Assembly (NCBI GenBank): GCA_016617855.1 | Contig: JAECUM010004448.1 | Coordinates: forward strand, 62,001 to 126,000 | Reading direction: 5' to 3' | Length of the DNA: 64,000 nucleotides | Source of the DNA: Megalonaias nervosa | Taxonomy: Eukaryota > Mollusca > Bivalvia > Unionida > Unionidae | Shown here: in pieces, positions 1-10,573 of the stretch | How positions within the stretch are numbered: the first letter of the stretch is position 1 | Layout: the number at the start of each line of letters is the position of its first letter | Notes under the pieces: model-generated | The model's database searches: none | What the model was told of the DNA's origin: nothing | The model's input: only the letters and a program-made list of their open reading frames with translations | Translations under genes and position numbers: made by a program

Positions 1-600
1 GACAATGTCTTGAATGGGTAATCCTGTCTGCATTGCATCCTGCGATTGATAATCAAGACCAACCTAGAAAATACTGACAACACCTGGGTGCACTTAAGTT
101 TGGAAACAGAATTTCATGCACAAGTTACTGACATCAGCAAATTTGAACAACTTAATCCTGATGTCACTGTTAATGTACTTGTTTGGAATAAAGACCTACA
201 GCTTATATGACAATTGATACACACATGCAGACAATTTAATATTGATTTGTTATTACAGTCTAGAGTTGCAGTACCATTATGTGTGAATCACAAATCTGTC
301 AAAACAAGTATACAAGCATAGTAAGTATGAGGGTGGAAATTTTCCATGCCGACATTTCATGCGTGTATGACAAGGATAACTTTTCTTGTCATAGAATCAG
401 TGAAAAGCCACTGCATATGTTTAGGCCAGAACCAGGTAAAAACATTCAGAAATTTACAGCACTGCATCGCAAAAAGTAGTTACTCTACATCATCTAGGCA
501 GATCATGAATGTCTTAATATTTCAGTGGATGCTCCCGAGGATCAAATAAATATGACACAAGTTGCCGAGCAAGTCCACAGGCACTTGATTCCAGGGTAAA
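1..600 (+). pseudogene. Polinton-type family B DNA polymerase fragment (exonuclease region)
   Basis: Translated pieces in several plus frames read in the order expected for the N-terminal half of the protein-primed polymerase of Maverick/Polinton elements. There is a segment around 8-60 containing ILSALHPA, then one around 130-190 with DISKFEQLNPDVTVNV, a zinc-ribbon-like stretch around 330-400 (FPCRHFMRVYDKDNF), and around 505-525 a DxE-type exonuclease I motif read as ADHECLN. Stops and frame changes separate them, so this is a dead fragment. It is not part of the 7-18 kb element, which lies 6.4 kb away. The family is assigned from motif order and from knowledge of Polinton polymerases; no alignment was run. 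It may extend left of the window. Confidence 0.5.
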
Positions 601-1016
601 CTAATGTGTACACTCACCAATTAACACAAGGTAACTAACTCTCACTGGTCACAATCTGACCCCTCGATGACTCCGATCTAATTTTCTAATACTATCTGCA
701 CATTCAGACACTTATAACGTACACCACTGTAAAGAAGACACTCCACACCTGTCATCCATTACCATTTAAGTAACCTTACTGATTCTGAAGGGCCAATTTT
801 GTGAAAAGTTTATCCGCTGCTTCGTGTTTTCCACACACAGGCGCCAATTCCATAACTCAACTTAGGTCTACTTCGGAGTGAATGCAATTTGATCGCAATT
901 GCTTCAGTGATTTGCTGGGTTAAGCCAAGATGTTGTGATTGAAAGCGATGTTTGAAAAGACTCACTCATGGCGAATAAGCTTTCAGCTCCTCTGATACCA
1001 AAGTAAGTGATCACTT
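601..1016. other. no gene seen
   Basis: AT-rich sequence between the polymerase fragment and the next open frame. I see no motif, repeat or long open frame. Confidence 0.5.
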
Positions 1017-1379
1017 TCATGCATTGAGAACCACACACAGTGCATGCAGATCTTTAGTTAAGAATTTACCCTGGTAAAACAAAAATCCCTGTGATGCTTC
1101 ACAACCTGCATGGGAATGATGATACCTGAAAATGCAAGGAGTTGCAGCATCATCAAAGATGCAAACAGAGTAATCCACCAATGAATATGAACAAGCAAAG
1201 TTTGATCCATGTTCTACTGTAAAAGCTTGGGGAATAGCATGGTCTAAACCTGTGAAAGGATATACTTCTACTTGCAGACGTCTTTGAAACTTTCCAAGAC
1301 ACAACCATACCATATCTAGACCCTGCACATTACTTCTCATCTGCAGGAATGGGTTGGTATGCACTTCTGTCAAAGACAA
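1017..1379 (-). CDS. unrecognised open frame, possible exon
   Basis: An open frame of 120 codons on the same strand as MOGS. Just upstream on the minus strand is a pyrimidine-rich tract ending in CAG (about 1364-1378), which could be a splice acceptor, and a TTTTCAG-GTATCA junction inside the frame could be a donor. The translated residues (for example GSNFACSYSLVDYSVCIFDD) look like folded protein rather than repeat-encoded, but I do not recognise a family and it does not resemble later MOGS exons. It could be an exon of an unknown minus-strand gene or chance. Confidence 0.2.
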   Translation of the reverse strand: MSLTEVHTNPFLQMRSNVQGLDMVWLCLGKFQRRLQVEVYPFTGLDHAIPQAFTVEHGSNFACSYSLVDYSVCIFDDAATPCIFRYHHSHAGCEASQGFLFYQGKFLTKDLHALCVVLNA

Positions 1380-3340
1380 AAGAATATCTGTAGCTTCTCA
1401 CAGACTTAGATCAAAACTTAGTCACTGAGCATGGAATCCACATCTCCCAAAAGTTACATCATGTATTTTTACATCTAAAATGCATGTGTAAGAGTTTGTT
1501 ATTCTGTACAATTGGTATCAACACCAGCTATATGATGCAAGTAATACATTTTGCCTTGGGCTACAACACAACACTTAACTACCTGGCTAGGGTATGGGAG
1601 CATCTCAAAAGTCTTAAACTACTGTGATTCAATGTACATGTAAGAAAAAAAAATCACAGGGCAATGTTTTCACTTTCCTAAACGAAGGCAAAATTTATAT
1701 TTATTAGGTGACTTAGTCGCCCATTTTGCCTTGTAGCATGATCCCTGATGCATGCTTATACAAATCACATATTTTCACTCTTGTTCTGAATCTTTTATTT
1801 TTTGTTCATTCATTTTTAGTCCTTTCTTGGATAACATGTAAGATCACAAATAATATTTATAAGTATACTGAGTATAATCAACCACAATGTCATATATCAA
1901 TCCCAAAAGAACAACTGGTAAGCATAGCAATAATATACACCAAAAATATATTTATATTTAAATATTAAAATCTCAGGTTCATGAAATATGTAACAATTAT
2001 CAAACTATTTGATTATTCACTTCAGCCAAGACATATTCTTCATTGAGCTCAATTCTAATCTAGTGGCAGGTTTCACTAATGAGACTTACATTGAAAAAAC
2101 TCAAGTTACAGTGCATAAAACATGTTGATTCATTCAGTCACAGTGACCTTAACCTTTGTACTATTTACCCCAAAATTGATTGTGTTCTTCTTTATCCCAA
2201 GTATAAGCCATTTGCAAAGATTAGTACATGCAAGTACTGGAGAACACAATTTTCTTTTCTCACTCACCAACCCTGACCTTCTGACCCACATATCAACAGG
2301 ATTCTCTTGTACCTCAGCTGTATGTCATCCACATAACTTGGTAAATAAATGTTGGAGAACTGAAGTTATTCCACATAAACCATTTTTCTTCTTTCTGCCA
2401 GCAACAATAATCTTTTGACCCAAAAATCAATTGTCTAGATTGTTTTCTCTCCAAGTGTAAGCTATACACAACATCTGTTAAGCATAGATGGCAAAGTTAT
2501 TCTGCAGAAATGAAGTTACAACATCATACCAAATAATGCTGTGTCAGAATATAAAAAGACGAATCCAATCCTGGCTGTTTTCAAGGATAATATCAGATGA
2601 AGTCCTCAAATGGCTAAGGATCAAGCATTCAAGATTTTAGTCTAATAAATCAGCCCTCCAAATCTATGCTGATACTGATGGATGATATGTAGGTCTGATG
2701 TGACCTGTTCATTACAATGTGCAATTCTGCTGCATGCAAATCTTTCCGGAACAAACTTGTGTACACTTTAGCCACATACTGGTAATTGTTAACATGATGC
2801 ACAAAATTCAAAATGGCCACAGTACAGATGGTTGTGCTATTCCAGGTGGATTTACAAGTCACCAAACATATGATTTGCTCCGGAAATATAATCTACATGT
2901 CACCAAAAGAACCCTTCAGCTAACGGTAGCTGCAGAGCCATGAGAAATACTGGTAAGTGTATAAAATGTACACCGATGTGTGCAGCCAAATTTGGGTGCA
3001 GATAATTGCAGATTTTAATGAATAGGTGATATCAGCCCTCACCCGAAAATCAACATCATCACGGGAGAAGGGCCAATTTATTGGCCTCTGAAGATCTTTG
3101 TTCTACCTATACTTGAACTGCTGATTGCCAAGAATTAGCAAGAAAATCATTTAATTATATGTCCTAAACTAAACCCTGGGGAGGTGTCATTATACTCTGC
3201 TTTAAAACTCTACAGTTAATATACTATAATATACAATACCAATGTATTGAACATTTATAGTTCTACAGTTTCTAAGGATTAAAGTTTGATTTTCATCCCA
3301 GTATTACGAAGATTGGCAAATAAATGACTCTAAAGCATTT
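1380..3340. other. no gene seen; expected MOGS intron territory
   Basis: AT-rich DNA where the second and later MOGS exons would be expected on the minus strand. I searched for the conserved beta-sandwich and catalytic blocks of GH63 glucosidases and saw none. The first MOGS intron therefore probably runs past the left window edge, or the downstream exons are lost. Confidence 0.4.
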
Positions 3341-3348
3341 TTAAACCT

Positions 3349-3922
3349 TCATATTTGGAACAGCACTGATACGAGCTGTCCAATCCCCTCCATGACTTCC
3401 ACCTTGCTGTTTTACAAACACTGTCTTCAAGGAGAACTGCTTTTCTTCAATTTCCTGTATGCCAAAGTTAACACCATCATGCTTTGTCCACCCATATCGG
3501 AGCAAGCCATCTCCTTGATCACACCAGTGCCGTAGTGGTGGGGGCATTTGCCCTGTCAGCTGGTTTAGCCACATCAAGCCAAATAAGGGTGATGCCGGGC
3601 TTCGCGTCTTCAAACCAAAATAGAGTTGAGGTCTGTACGATCCCCAGAATCTTTCCGGATCTGCTTCTACGGTCCCTGCCTCTTTTGGCAATACTTTCGG
3701 GACATCAATTGGAATTACCACTTTTTGCCTGAGATATGACTGGTAGTGAAAATAGCCTACCACGCAGACCGATGTAATCAAGCCACCTATACCAAACAAA
3801 AGCATGGCCAAATTAACCTTACTTTGTTGATGCTCTTTCTCGCGCTTGATATCTGAAGTAATTCTACTATTTTTGACATTTCGACGACGAACTTCTCGCT
3901 CTCGTGTCATTTTCTTCTTCAA
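3349..3922 (-). CDS. MOGS: mannosyl-oligosaccharide glucosidase (glucosidase I), first coding exon
   Basis: Encodes the N-terminal ~190 residues of ER glucosidase I (GH63), which removes the terminal alpha-1,2-glucose from the Glc3Man9GlcNAc2 glycan on new glycoproteins. Visible features are a very basic cytosolic tail (residues 1-35), one membrane segment at about 38-58 (NLAMLLFGIGGLITSVCVVG) typical of a type II ER protein, then the conserved luminal start with FWGSYRPQLYFGLKTRSP, LRHWCDQGDG, YGWTKHDG and GGSHGGDWTARI. The ATG at 3922 is chosen because the basic tail follows directly. The frame runs to a stop just after NMKV, but homology ends at about 3349 where AAG-GTTTAA gives a poor but possible donor. 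Family identity is firm; later exons are absent from the window. Confidence 0.85.
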
Positions 3923-4062
3923 ATTACGTTCAGTACATTTGAAAACTACAGAGAAAATGTTTTTTTATCTCCCGGCACATGCAACGTCTCACAACATCAC
4001 GTAAAATGGTTTACTTCCGTCTTAACGACATGCCCAACTTCAATATTTTAGGTGGCATGAGC

Positions 4063-4220
4063 CACGGGCGTTCGTTACAAAGAAATTTATGAGTATCCGT
4101 CCATGAATCAAGGGATGGGGGTGGGGGTCTAACTTGCAACAATATAACAGGTTAGACCCACCCACCCAATCTCTTGATTCATGGACGGATACTCCTAATT
4201 TATTTTGTAACAAACCCCCT
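4063..4220. mobile_element. foldback MITE with long inverted arms and 11-bp target duplication
   Basis: A near-palindromic 158-bp unit. The left arm contains gagtatccgtccatgaatca followed by a G-rich run and gtctaac; the right arm is its reverse complement with a few mismatches, leaving a loop of about 15 bp. The unit is flanked by perfect direct copies of GTGGCATGAGC at 4052-4062 and 4221-4231. A duplication of about 9-11 bp with long arms fits a Mutator-like non-autonomous element; that superfamily call is inference. It lies about 140 bp upstream of the MOGS start codon, in promoter or 5' UTR territory. Confidence 0.75.
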
Positions 4221-4618
4221 GTGGCATGAGCTAACTTCGTAAGTTGGCCCCTGCAGATTTCTTAACTTAAGGCTATAGTGTGACTCTTTCAGCTATTATT
4301 GTTTACTAATTAAAGAGATGTATGTATTTGTGAATTAGGTGTTTCGGGCTTGTGTTGTTCTTGAAATGATGTCATGCATGTACAACTCCCCTAGTTACTC
4401 TGCAGTATGTGGATAGTGAAATACCAATAGTCGGCTAGGAAGAAGAGCTAGCCTCCCATAGCAGTAAACACGTGGGTTTGGGGCGAGTAGAATATCTCAA
4501 AAACGGCTTGGATGACAACTATTTTCAATTTCATCACCCTGTTTAGTATACACTGTTTTGCAGAAATGTCATCTAGGAAAAGGGCTAGTCCTACAATGTA
4601 AAAATTATTACTTGTTAT

Positions 4619-4619
4619 T

Positions 4620-4664
<45 letters not shown>
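4619..4664. repeat. (AAT)n microsatellite, LINE tail
   Basis: About 15 perfect AAT/ATA triplets. On the minus strand this is an ATT/TTA run directly after the LINE 3' UTR, so it is best read as the retrotransposon's short-repeat tail rather than an independent microsatellite. Confidence 0.8.
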
Positions 4665-4667
<3 letters not shown>

Positions 4668-5107
4668 GACTTTGTATAGCGCCTAATCTATAGAGGCTCT
4701 AAGCGCTTTACAACATTTGACAACACTTAAAAACATATATAATGATATGATTACAAAAATAAAACAAACACCACGAAATTAGAAAACAGAAAACATGCTG
4801 TAAATATTTAAGGTAAGGAAACATTATTAGGTCTTTAAGTCTGTTCTTGCAGTTGAAATAGGTGAGTTTTAAGAGCGCTCTTTAATGAGATCACTGTGTC
4901 TTTGTGTCTAAGTTCAGTGGGCAATTCGTTCCACGTTGCTGGGCCCTGGTATGCAAAAGAACGTTGTCCATACGATTTCATTTTCATAGTGGGAATAATC
5001 AGAATACGAGTGGAGTGTCAGAAGAGGAGCGTAAGTATCTTGCTCGTGTCTACACATGGGGTGGGTCGGATAGGTATGTTGGACTGTAGCCCGTCAGTGA
5101 AACGTTA

Positions 5108-5594
5108 TGGGCAGCCGTCACTGCCAAAATTAAATGAGTTAAATCATTTCATTTTAGACTACATCATTTTATTTAATACCACGTCATTTGGAAGCAGATA
5201 TCATCATTTTGTTTTGTTCTTTAAATCATTTAATTTCATACCATAGTCATTTCATTTAATATCACGTCATTTGGAATCTGAATTCATTATTTCATTTTTG
5301 GGGTTCAATCATTTCATTTCATGTTACATTATTTCATATCACACAACATCATTTGGAATCTGAATTAATCATTCCATTTGTTGGGTTAAATCATTTCATT
5401 TCACACTACATCATTTCATTTAATACCACGTCATTTGGAATCTAAATTCATCATTCGGTTTTGTTCGTTAAATCATTTCATGTGACCACCACATCATTTG
5501 GAATCTGGATTTATCATTTAATTTCCTGGGTTAAATCATTTGATTTCATACTACATCATTTGATTAATGTAATTTTGGCGGTGACGGCTGCCCA
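5108..5594. mobile_element. TA-flanked MITE nested in the LINE
   Basis: Terminal inverted repeats begin TGGGCAGCCGTCAC and continue with one mismatch through GCCAAAATTA. TA dinucleotides flank both ends (5106-5107 and 5595-5596). The interior is AT-rich and is itself a tandem array of about five diverged ~85-bp units built from ATCATTTCATTT and CGTCATTTGGAATCTGAATT. It splits the LINE reading frame, so it inserted after the LINE. No transposase is encoded; TA duplication is compatible with Tc1/mariner-type or PIF-type mobilisation. Confidence 0.8.
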
Positions 5595-5935
5595 TAAAAC
5601 GTAGCACAGAGAACAAATTTTGTGTTTAAATCTGGATCGAATGGGTAGCCAGTGTAGGGTACAGAGCAGGGGGGAGGCGTGCTCTGATCGTGGTACTCTA
5701 AGGATGATCCGAGAAGCTGTGTTTTGAATTTTTTGAAGTTTCTGGAGTAGATATTGAGACGAACCAGACAGAATTGAGTTACAATAGTCCAGTCTTGAAA
5801 GTACTAAGGAACACACAAGTGTTTTAGTGGCGTCAACTGAAAGATACTTGCGAATGGAGCTGATGCGTCTCAGCTCAAGATATGCATCCTTGCATATGTT
5901 CATGACATGTTGGTGTAGTGAGAGAGTACTGTTTT

Positions 5936-7010
5936 AGTGCTACGTCCCAGACGCCCAAAACATAAATATGAGCGTCGAGGTCTTACATGTAGGACTAGGA
6001 AAAGGGCTTGTGTTTGCACTGTGAGCACCACATGGTGTCAAAAATGACCTTCGGACGTGAAAATTGCATGTATAAATTTCGGGTTGGGGTGCATAAACTG
6101 CTTCTGTTATGAACTGTCATTGACTTCTCTGGTCAAGTAGATAATATTTTTATGTTTTGTTTGTATCCAAAAATATGCACCTTTTTGACCTCACCTGTGT
6201 ATTTGATTTTTTAATGATTTTTTTTATACTAGGTCGCTGATTGCGGCTTTAAATTTGTACATAAAAACTGGCCCCTGCCCCCTTAAGAAAAACGTATTTT
6301 TTATTGGTGTAGTTAGCCACATCTATTATACTTTTCTGTTTCTTTGTGTATATTTTAAATAATTTTTATGCATTAGCTTCATTATATTTCCTTCCTTTTT
6401 CATTATATCACTTAGTGTTGTATGTAATGCTTGTTTGAGAGGGAGGTAACTGTGTTTTGCACCTCAATGTGAGAACTGTTTACATCAGGACAAAGTAGCA
6501 TATTTTGGACTTAACTTACTAAATATGGGAACATAATGGGGACCATAATGTATTGTTTTGCTCTTTCTGTAGTTGTCAAGGTTTGCGACCCTATTTTTAT
6601 GAATATTATTCACATTTCATTACAGACACAGAAACAATTGCATAACATGTCAACATGCATTCTTAAAAGTAATTTAACTCCACAGAAGCAGATAGACTTC
6701 AGAGGAATCATACATAAACATACTGTTGTGAATGTTGTATGTCACCATTGGAACAGTCTTAGAAATAGTGATGCATATGGCATATTGCTTGCTATCTTTT
6801 GGTGAGAAGAAGGAAAGTTTTAGCACACCGATATAATTTCTACCTTCATGACCCCATTGTGAAGTTGACATAAGAGATTCATATCTCACACTTGGGTGAT
6901 AATAGGAAATGTTTCAGTGTTATGTATATATCTTGATATTTCTAGGTTCAGTTAACAAAGGGGGAAAAGCTTAAATTTAAGTGGCAGTTTCATGCATTTG
7001 ACAATACACA
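5936..7010. other. no gene seen
   Basis: AT-rich interval between the LINE and the virus-like element. Short open frames at 6536-6805 (+) and 6674-6889 (-) overlap each other and show no recognisable domain. A gagagggaggtaactgtg segment near 6437 resembles a motif common in dispersed invertebrate repeats. Confidence 0.4.
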
Positions 7011-7250
7011 AGCAGCAGAAAGGGTGAACAGACCATTTTTATGAGCGTTATTTTGCGAAAATAAAGCTTCCTACGAAGATAAAAATACTAGCATCAATAG
7101 CGCTAAACCGAAACCGCTACAGAGGGTAAAGAGACCAAAATTTCAGACCAAAATAAAGCTTCTTACGACGGGTGAAAAAATACAAGCGTCACCGAGACTT
7201 CTAATCGGTTTATTTTTTTGTGCGTCAAATATATACACTTGGGTTATCAC
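7011..7250. repeat. left terminal inverted repeat of the Maverick-like element
   Basis: Starts AGCAGCAGAAAGGGTGAAC and contains gcgaaaataaagcttccta, then agcgctaaaccgaaaccg, then tacaagcgtcaccgagactt. The same blocks occur in reverse complement at 18090-18323 in the same order with substitutions and indels. The ataaagcttc block is present twice on this side (about 7060 and 7155), so the left repeat contains an internal duplication. Confidence 0.75.
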
Positions 7251-7327
7251 CCTCTCATGGGTGTGAAAAAAAAAAAGTAACGGTCAGGTGGTGTAGTTAA
7301 ATCATTATATCAATAGTAACGCTAACC

Positions 7328-7750
7328 ATGGAATCTCGAACAACTAAACTAGCTCGACAGCATCTAGAGGCAATTAAAAAATATCTTCCAGGTCGTGATT
7401 CTGTCAAATAAAAATTACAAGAGCGTCAGGAGTCTCAGGTGGAATTTACAGATGGTGCAGAACAGTTATTCAAACCAATTACAAAGGCTACCGAAGGAGT
7501 TACAAAGGCTACCGTGGGTCTTCTTCCCACATTGGAGCAAACCGCTGAAGCAACCGGAAAAATAGAAAAAAGCACTCACCAAACAATAAAGATTCTAAGT
7601 GAACTTCCAGGTGGAATAGCTGCTGCTCAACCACAAACACAACCACAAGAAATACTTGAGCAGCTTCGTTCTGAAGTAGTCGATATAAAGGATCTTATAC
7701 CTGAACCAGAACCAAAACAATCAAAAGAAAAAAAATTAGTTGAATTATAA
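7328..7750 (+). pseudogene. small helical protein of the Maverick-like element, one internal stop
   Basis: ATG at 7328 opens a frame starting MESRTTKLARQHLEAIKKYL, interrupted by TAA about codon 28, and continuing in the same frame to 7750. The rest is rich in Thr, Glu and Gln with a helical, coiled-coil-like look (FKPITKATEGVTKATVGLL) and an acidic-basic C-terminus. Being first after the left inverted repeat, it is probably the first gene of the capsid cluster. I do not recognise a domain; a structural or scaffold role would be a guess from position. Confidence 0.5.
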
Positions 7751-8166
7751 ATTTACCGAAGGTGGTATTAAATTCATAAAAAAAATTAAAAACGTGAATG
7801 AATTGTCTGCGCTTGCCGTGGTAAGTTTTGATAACAAAGACAAACTTTTAAAACCCAAGTATGTTAATCAGGCTGTAAGTCATGAAAACTGGTACAGATG
7901 GATATTTCGCATACATTACGAAGTTGATCAGGCCCGAAGCAATGATACAAGATATATTGCATTTAGTAATTGAATAGATAGCTATCTTGCACAGTTACAA
8001 TGACAACAACAACAACCTCCTCAACCACAACCTCCTCGACCACAACCATTGCAACCGCAACCTCCTCTACCACAACCATTGCAACCGCAACCACGTCAAC
8101 CACAACCATCGCCGCCACAATCATCATCTCTTCCAAGAACTAAATATAATGGATATATTTACTCCT
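7740..8166 (+). pseudogene. Maverick-like element protein, paralogue 1, with Pro/Gln-rich tail
   Basis: The folded part (7740-7973) has the pattern FTEGGIKFI ... LLKPKYV ... W. After two in-frame stops the frame continues into a long Pro/Gln/Arg repeat (about 8005-8120) and ends at 8166. The same pattern recurs in the next gene, so the two are tandem paralogues. It overlaps the end of the preceding gene by a few bases. Function unknown; no family recognised. Confidence 0.5.
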
Positions 8167-8370
8167 GAAGGTATTGCCGTTATCAGGGATCCAGACCAAA
8201 TAATATATATTGCAGCATATGGATACGATAAAAGAGAGAGGTATGTAGAACCCAAGTATGTTAAAAATATGGACCGTGACGATTGGATCCCAAATGTATA
8301 TCTCATAACTAATACTATTCAGCAGGTCAAATATAATGCTAAAATTTTGTTAGATTTAAACAGGAAGTAG
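8149..8370 (+). CDS. Maverick-like element protein, paralogue 2
   Basis: ATG at 8149 gives an intact 73-residue frame beginning MDIFTPEGIAVIRDPDQIIY. It aligns by eye with paralogue 1: FT..GI..I, a short beta-like segment, YD.R......PKYV, then a conserved Trp and a Gln-Val near the end. The start is chosen at 8149, not the longer frame upstream, because the upstream residues are only the CAACCA-repeat read in another frame. Unknown function. Confidence 0.5.
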   Translation: MDIFTPEGIAVIRDPDQIIYIAAYGYDKRERYVEPKYVKNMDRDDWIPNVYLITNTIQQVKYNAKILLDLNRK

Positions 8371-8700
8371 AACAAAAAATACAATCAGACTTTATACCAG
8401 GTATTAAAAATGATACAGATCCTGGCCGCAGCGCCACTGGAAGTGGTCTGTCCAACGGTGGCCTTAATAAACTTTGTCCCAATAATGTCCTTGCCGACGT
8501 GGACAGACTAGAAATTTAAATTGGCGGAAGAAGAGCAGGCAATAATTCCCCAGAAATCATTAATGAAGCAGCTGCTATTTGTCAGAGATTATTCACAGGT
8601 GGTATCCATGGACATTAATGTTTATCGGTCTCTCACTGATGAAATCGTTGATGATTACCGCAGTGATTGAGGTTATGCAATTAGATCAGTGACACGAAAA
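8371..8700 (+). pseudogene. decayed gene of the Maverick-like element (GGRRAGNNSPEI block)
   Basis: A broken open region. One frame reads through LCPNNVLADVDRLEI, a stop, then IGGRRAGNNSPEIINEAAAI and RLFTGGIHGH. A +1 frame continues with MDINVYRSLTDEIVDDYRSD. The shape is that of one ancestral protein with a nonsense change and a frameshift. It may be the C-terminal part of the paralogue 2 gene. No domain recognised. Confidence 0.4.
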
Positions 8701-8737
8701 TAAGATAATCATACATAATGCTCAACGTGGACCTATA

Positions 8738-9112
8738 ATGGTCAGGGTGATAAATTCGAGATTACCTACGTATAAAGCGATTTACGGTGATGGGCTTGGT
8801 GATGTTGTTCAGGGTCTATTTAGAACGATAGCCCCAAAAACAATACCGATTGCAAAGCAACTGGTATTGAAAGTTATTGATGTTGTTCATGATGAAGGTA
8901 TTGGTGCTGTTGGTGATGTTGCTAGTAAAGCATTCTCTGCAATCAAGGATTGACTAGCACGATTAATACGCAGACCGCAAGCGGTCCGACTGCAGTCAGT
9001 AAAATTACCTAGCACCGAAGTTATGCCTGCAAATGTTAGCAAAATAATAAGTCAAGCTGCAAATAAAAAATTAGCAGAGTTGGCTGGTGTACCCATGTCA
9101 GAAAAAAGATAA
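8738..9112 (+). pseudogene. probable minor capsid or core protein of the Maverick-like element
   Basis: The frame opens at 8738 and has one TGA at 8951, then continues in the same frame to TAA at 9110-9112, for about 124 codons. The first part has a Gly-rich hydrophobic helix region (GDGLGDVVQGLFRTIAPKTI) and the end is basic with KKLAELAGVPMSEKR. Small basic-hydrophobic proteins just before the major capsid gene are usual in Mavericks and adintoviruses; the minor capsid role is inferred from that position. Confidence 0.45.
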
Positions 9113-9180
9113 ACAATATAACTGCTAGTCTGATAGCGGGAATTGTTCTTCGTTTTAGACAATACCAAGTATAATAAAGA

Positions 9181-10552
9181 TGTTTAAGCGTGTATCTGAT
9201 CCCGCATTCGACATGGATATGCCAGTCCTCAAAGATGAATCGATACGTGATTATCAATATTATTCGTATGATGCACGAGAGCCAAATCAGCGTGAGCGAA
9301 TTGAGCTGCAAGTTCAGGATACAAGTAGATAGTTCTTACCCGCTGAAGCATTTATTGAAGTAGAAGGTGAAATTCTAAGAACAGATGATAGTGAATATGG
9401 AGCTGATGTTAGAGTTGGTGTTGTTAATAATAGCATCATGGCATTGTTTAACAGTGCCACATACAGCATCGACGGAAGAAACATTTAATCATGCCTGGAA
9501 AACGTCGACGTTGCCACGACAATATTGGGTCTAGCAAGATATTCCGATGATTATTCAAGATCGGCTGGTCCGTCAATGATGTTGTCAAGGATACTACTGA
9601 CCACTCTAACAACAGACAGTACAATATAAGACGACCACGAAACTTCGCTGACGCCGCTGACGTTGATGTGTGGCCGGTGGTTCATGGTGCTAATCCAGAT
9701 TTCAACTTAGGATTCACAGCACGTCGATCAATGCTGAAAGATGGACATAGAAGATTTTCATGTGCAATTCCACTGTCACATAATCTTTGGATTTTGCAGA
9801 AATGTCAGTAAGGTTATTTTTGGGGCCAAGCATACAGTTGTACTTGTAAGAAAGGGTGACGACAATGATGCAATCTGGCGCCCTCTCGGTGATGCAGGTA
9901 AAGTAGTACTAACAAAACTTTCGTTGTGGATGACAACAATGATACCATCATTCGCTGAAGAACAACGGTTGCTCTCTTTCATGGACCAAGGTGGTAAGTC
10001 AACATTATCATGGTTGCCGATGACGACAGATAGTGTTCAAAGTAACGTTAATGGTTTATTCACATGGCAGATAGCATCACTCTAGGGTGTCTCTGCACCG
10101 CGACATATATTTGTTGCTTTCCAAAATACTGAATGAGTAAACTGACTAACACACAGTATAATGATATTTGACAAACTTGGTGTTACTGAAGTTTCACTGA
10201 GTATAAATGGACATCAAGAACCATCCGAAGATATATTATTGAATTTTGAGAATAATCATGTTGCACATGCATATCATTGTTTGATGACGTTCATGGGACG
10301 TAATCAAAATGTTGATTCTGGTCTACAAATATCACAACTAGATTTTACAACGCTGTATCCAATTTATTACTTTTCGCTGGAACACCTGGATTTATTTAGG
10401 CATCCGTCGTTGACACTTTCGAGCTTGTGTGGCAAGAGGAGCTATTGCTAATTACAGAGCAATTGCCGTCATACTCTCAGACAAAACAATGTTGCTTGAA
10501 GGTGTTGGTGGTCAAATGAGAGTTACTGATGCCCCAGTGGAAAACATGTAAT
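9181..10552 (+). pseudogene. major capsid protein (double jelly-roll), broken
   Basis: Pieces in different plus frames read in order. ATG at 9181 begins MFKRVSDPAFDMDMPVLKDE; after a stop come PAEAFIEVEGEILRTDD and LFNSATYSIDGRNI; then FADAADVDVWPVVHGANPDF and LGFTARRSMLKDG. The 9741-10085 frame has DDNDAIWRPLGDAGKVVLTK, and 10161-10451 gives the C-terminal region with FDKLGVTEVSLSINGH and LYPIYYF. Order and spacing match the hexon-like major capsid of Polintons/adintoviruses, which forms the icosahedral shell. At least five disruptions are visible, so no functional protein is made. Confidence 0.65.
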
Positions 10553-10573
10553 TAAATCGCTCATGATATTATA

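Larger units (their letters stand above)
4619..5935 (-). mobile_element. CR1/L2-like LINE, 3' fragment interrupted by a MITE
   Basis: Reading minus strand from about 5935, the first part (5903-5597) encodes the end of a reverse transcriptase ORF (AYLELRRISSIRKYLSVDAT, SRLDYCNSIL, LHWLPIRSRFKHK). After the MITE at 5108-5594, coding resumes at about 5090-4850 with GYSPTYLSDPPHV, YGQRSFAYQGPATWNELP and SLKSALKTHLFQLQEQT then a stop. The 3' UTR contains the AAGCGCT block at about 4700 and ends in the triplet tail. Internal stops and frame changes show a dead copy, truncated at its 5' end. Motif order is that of CR1/L2/Jockey-group elements; the exact clade was not determined. Confidence 0.75.
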
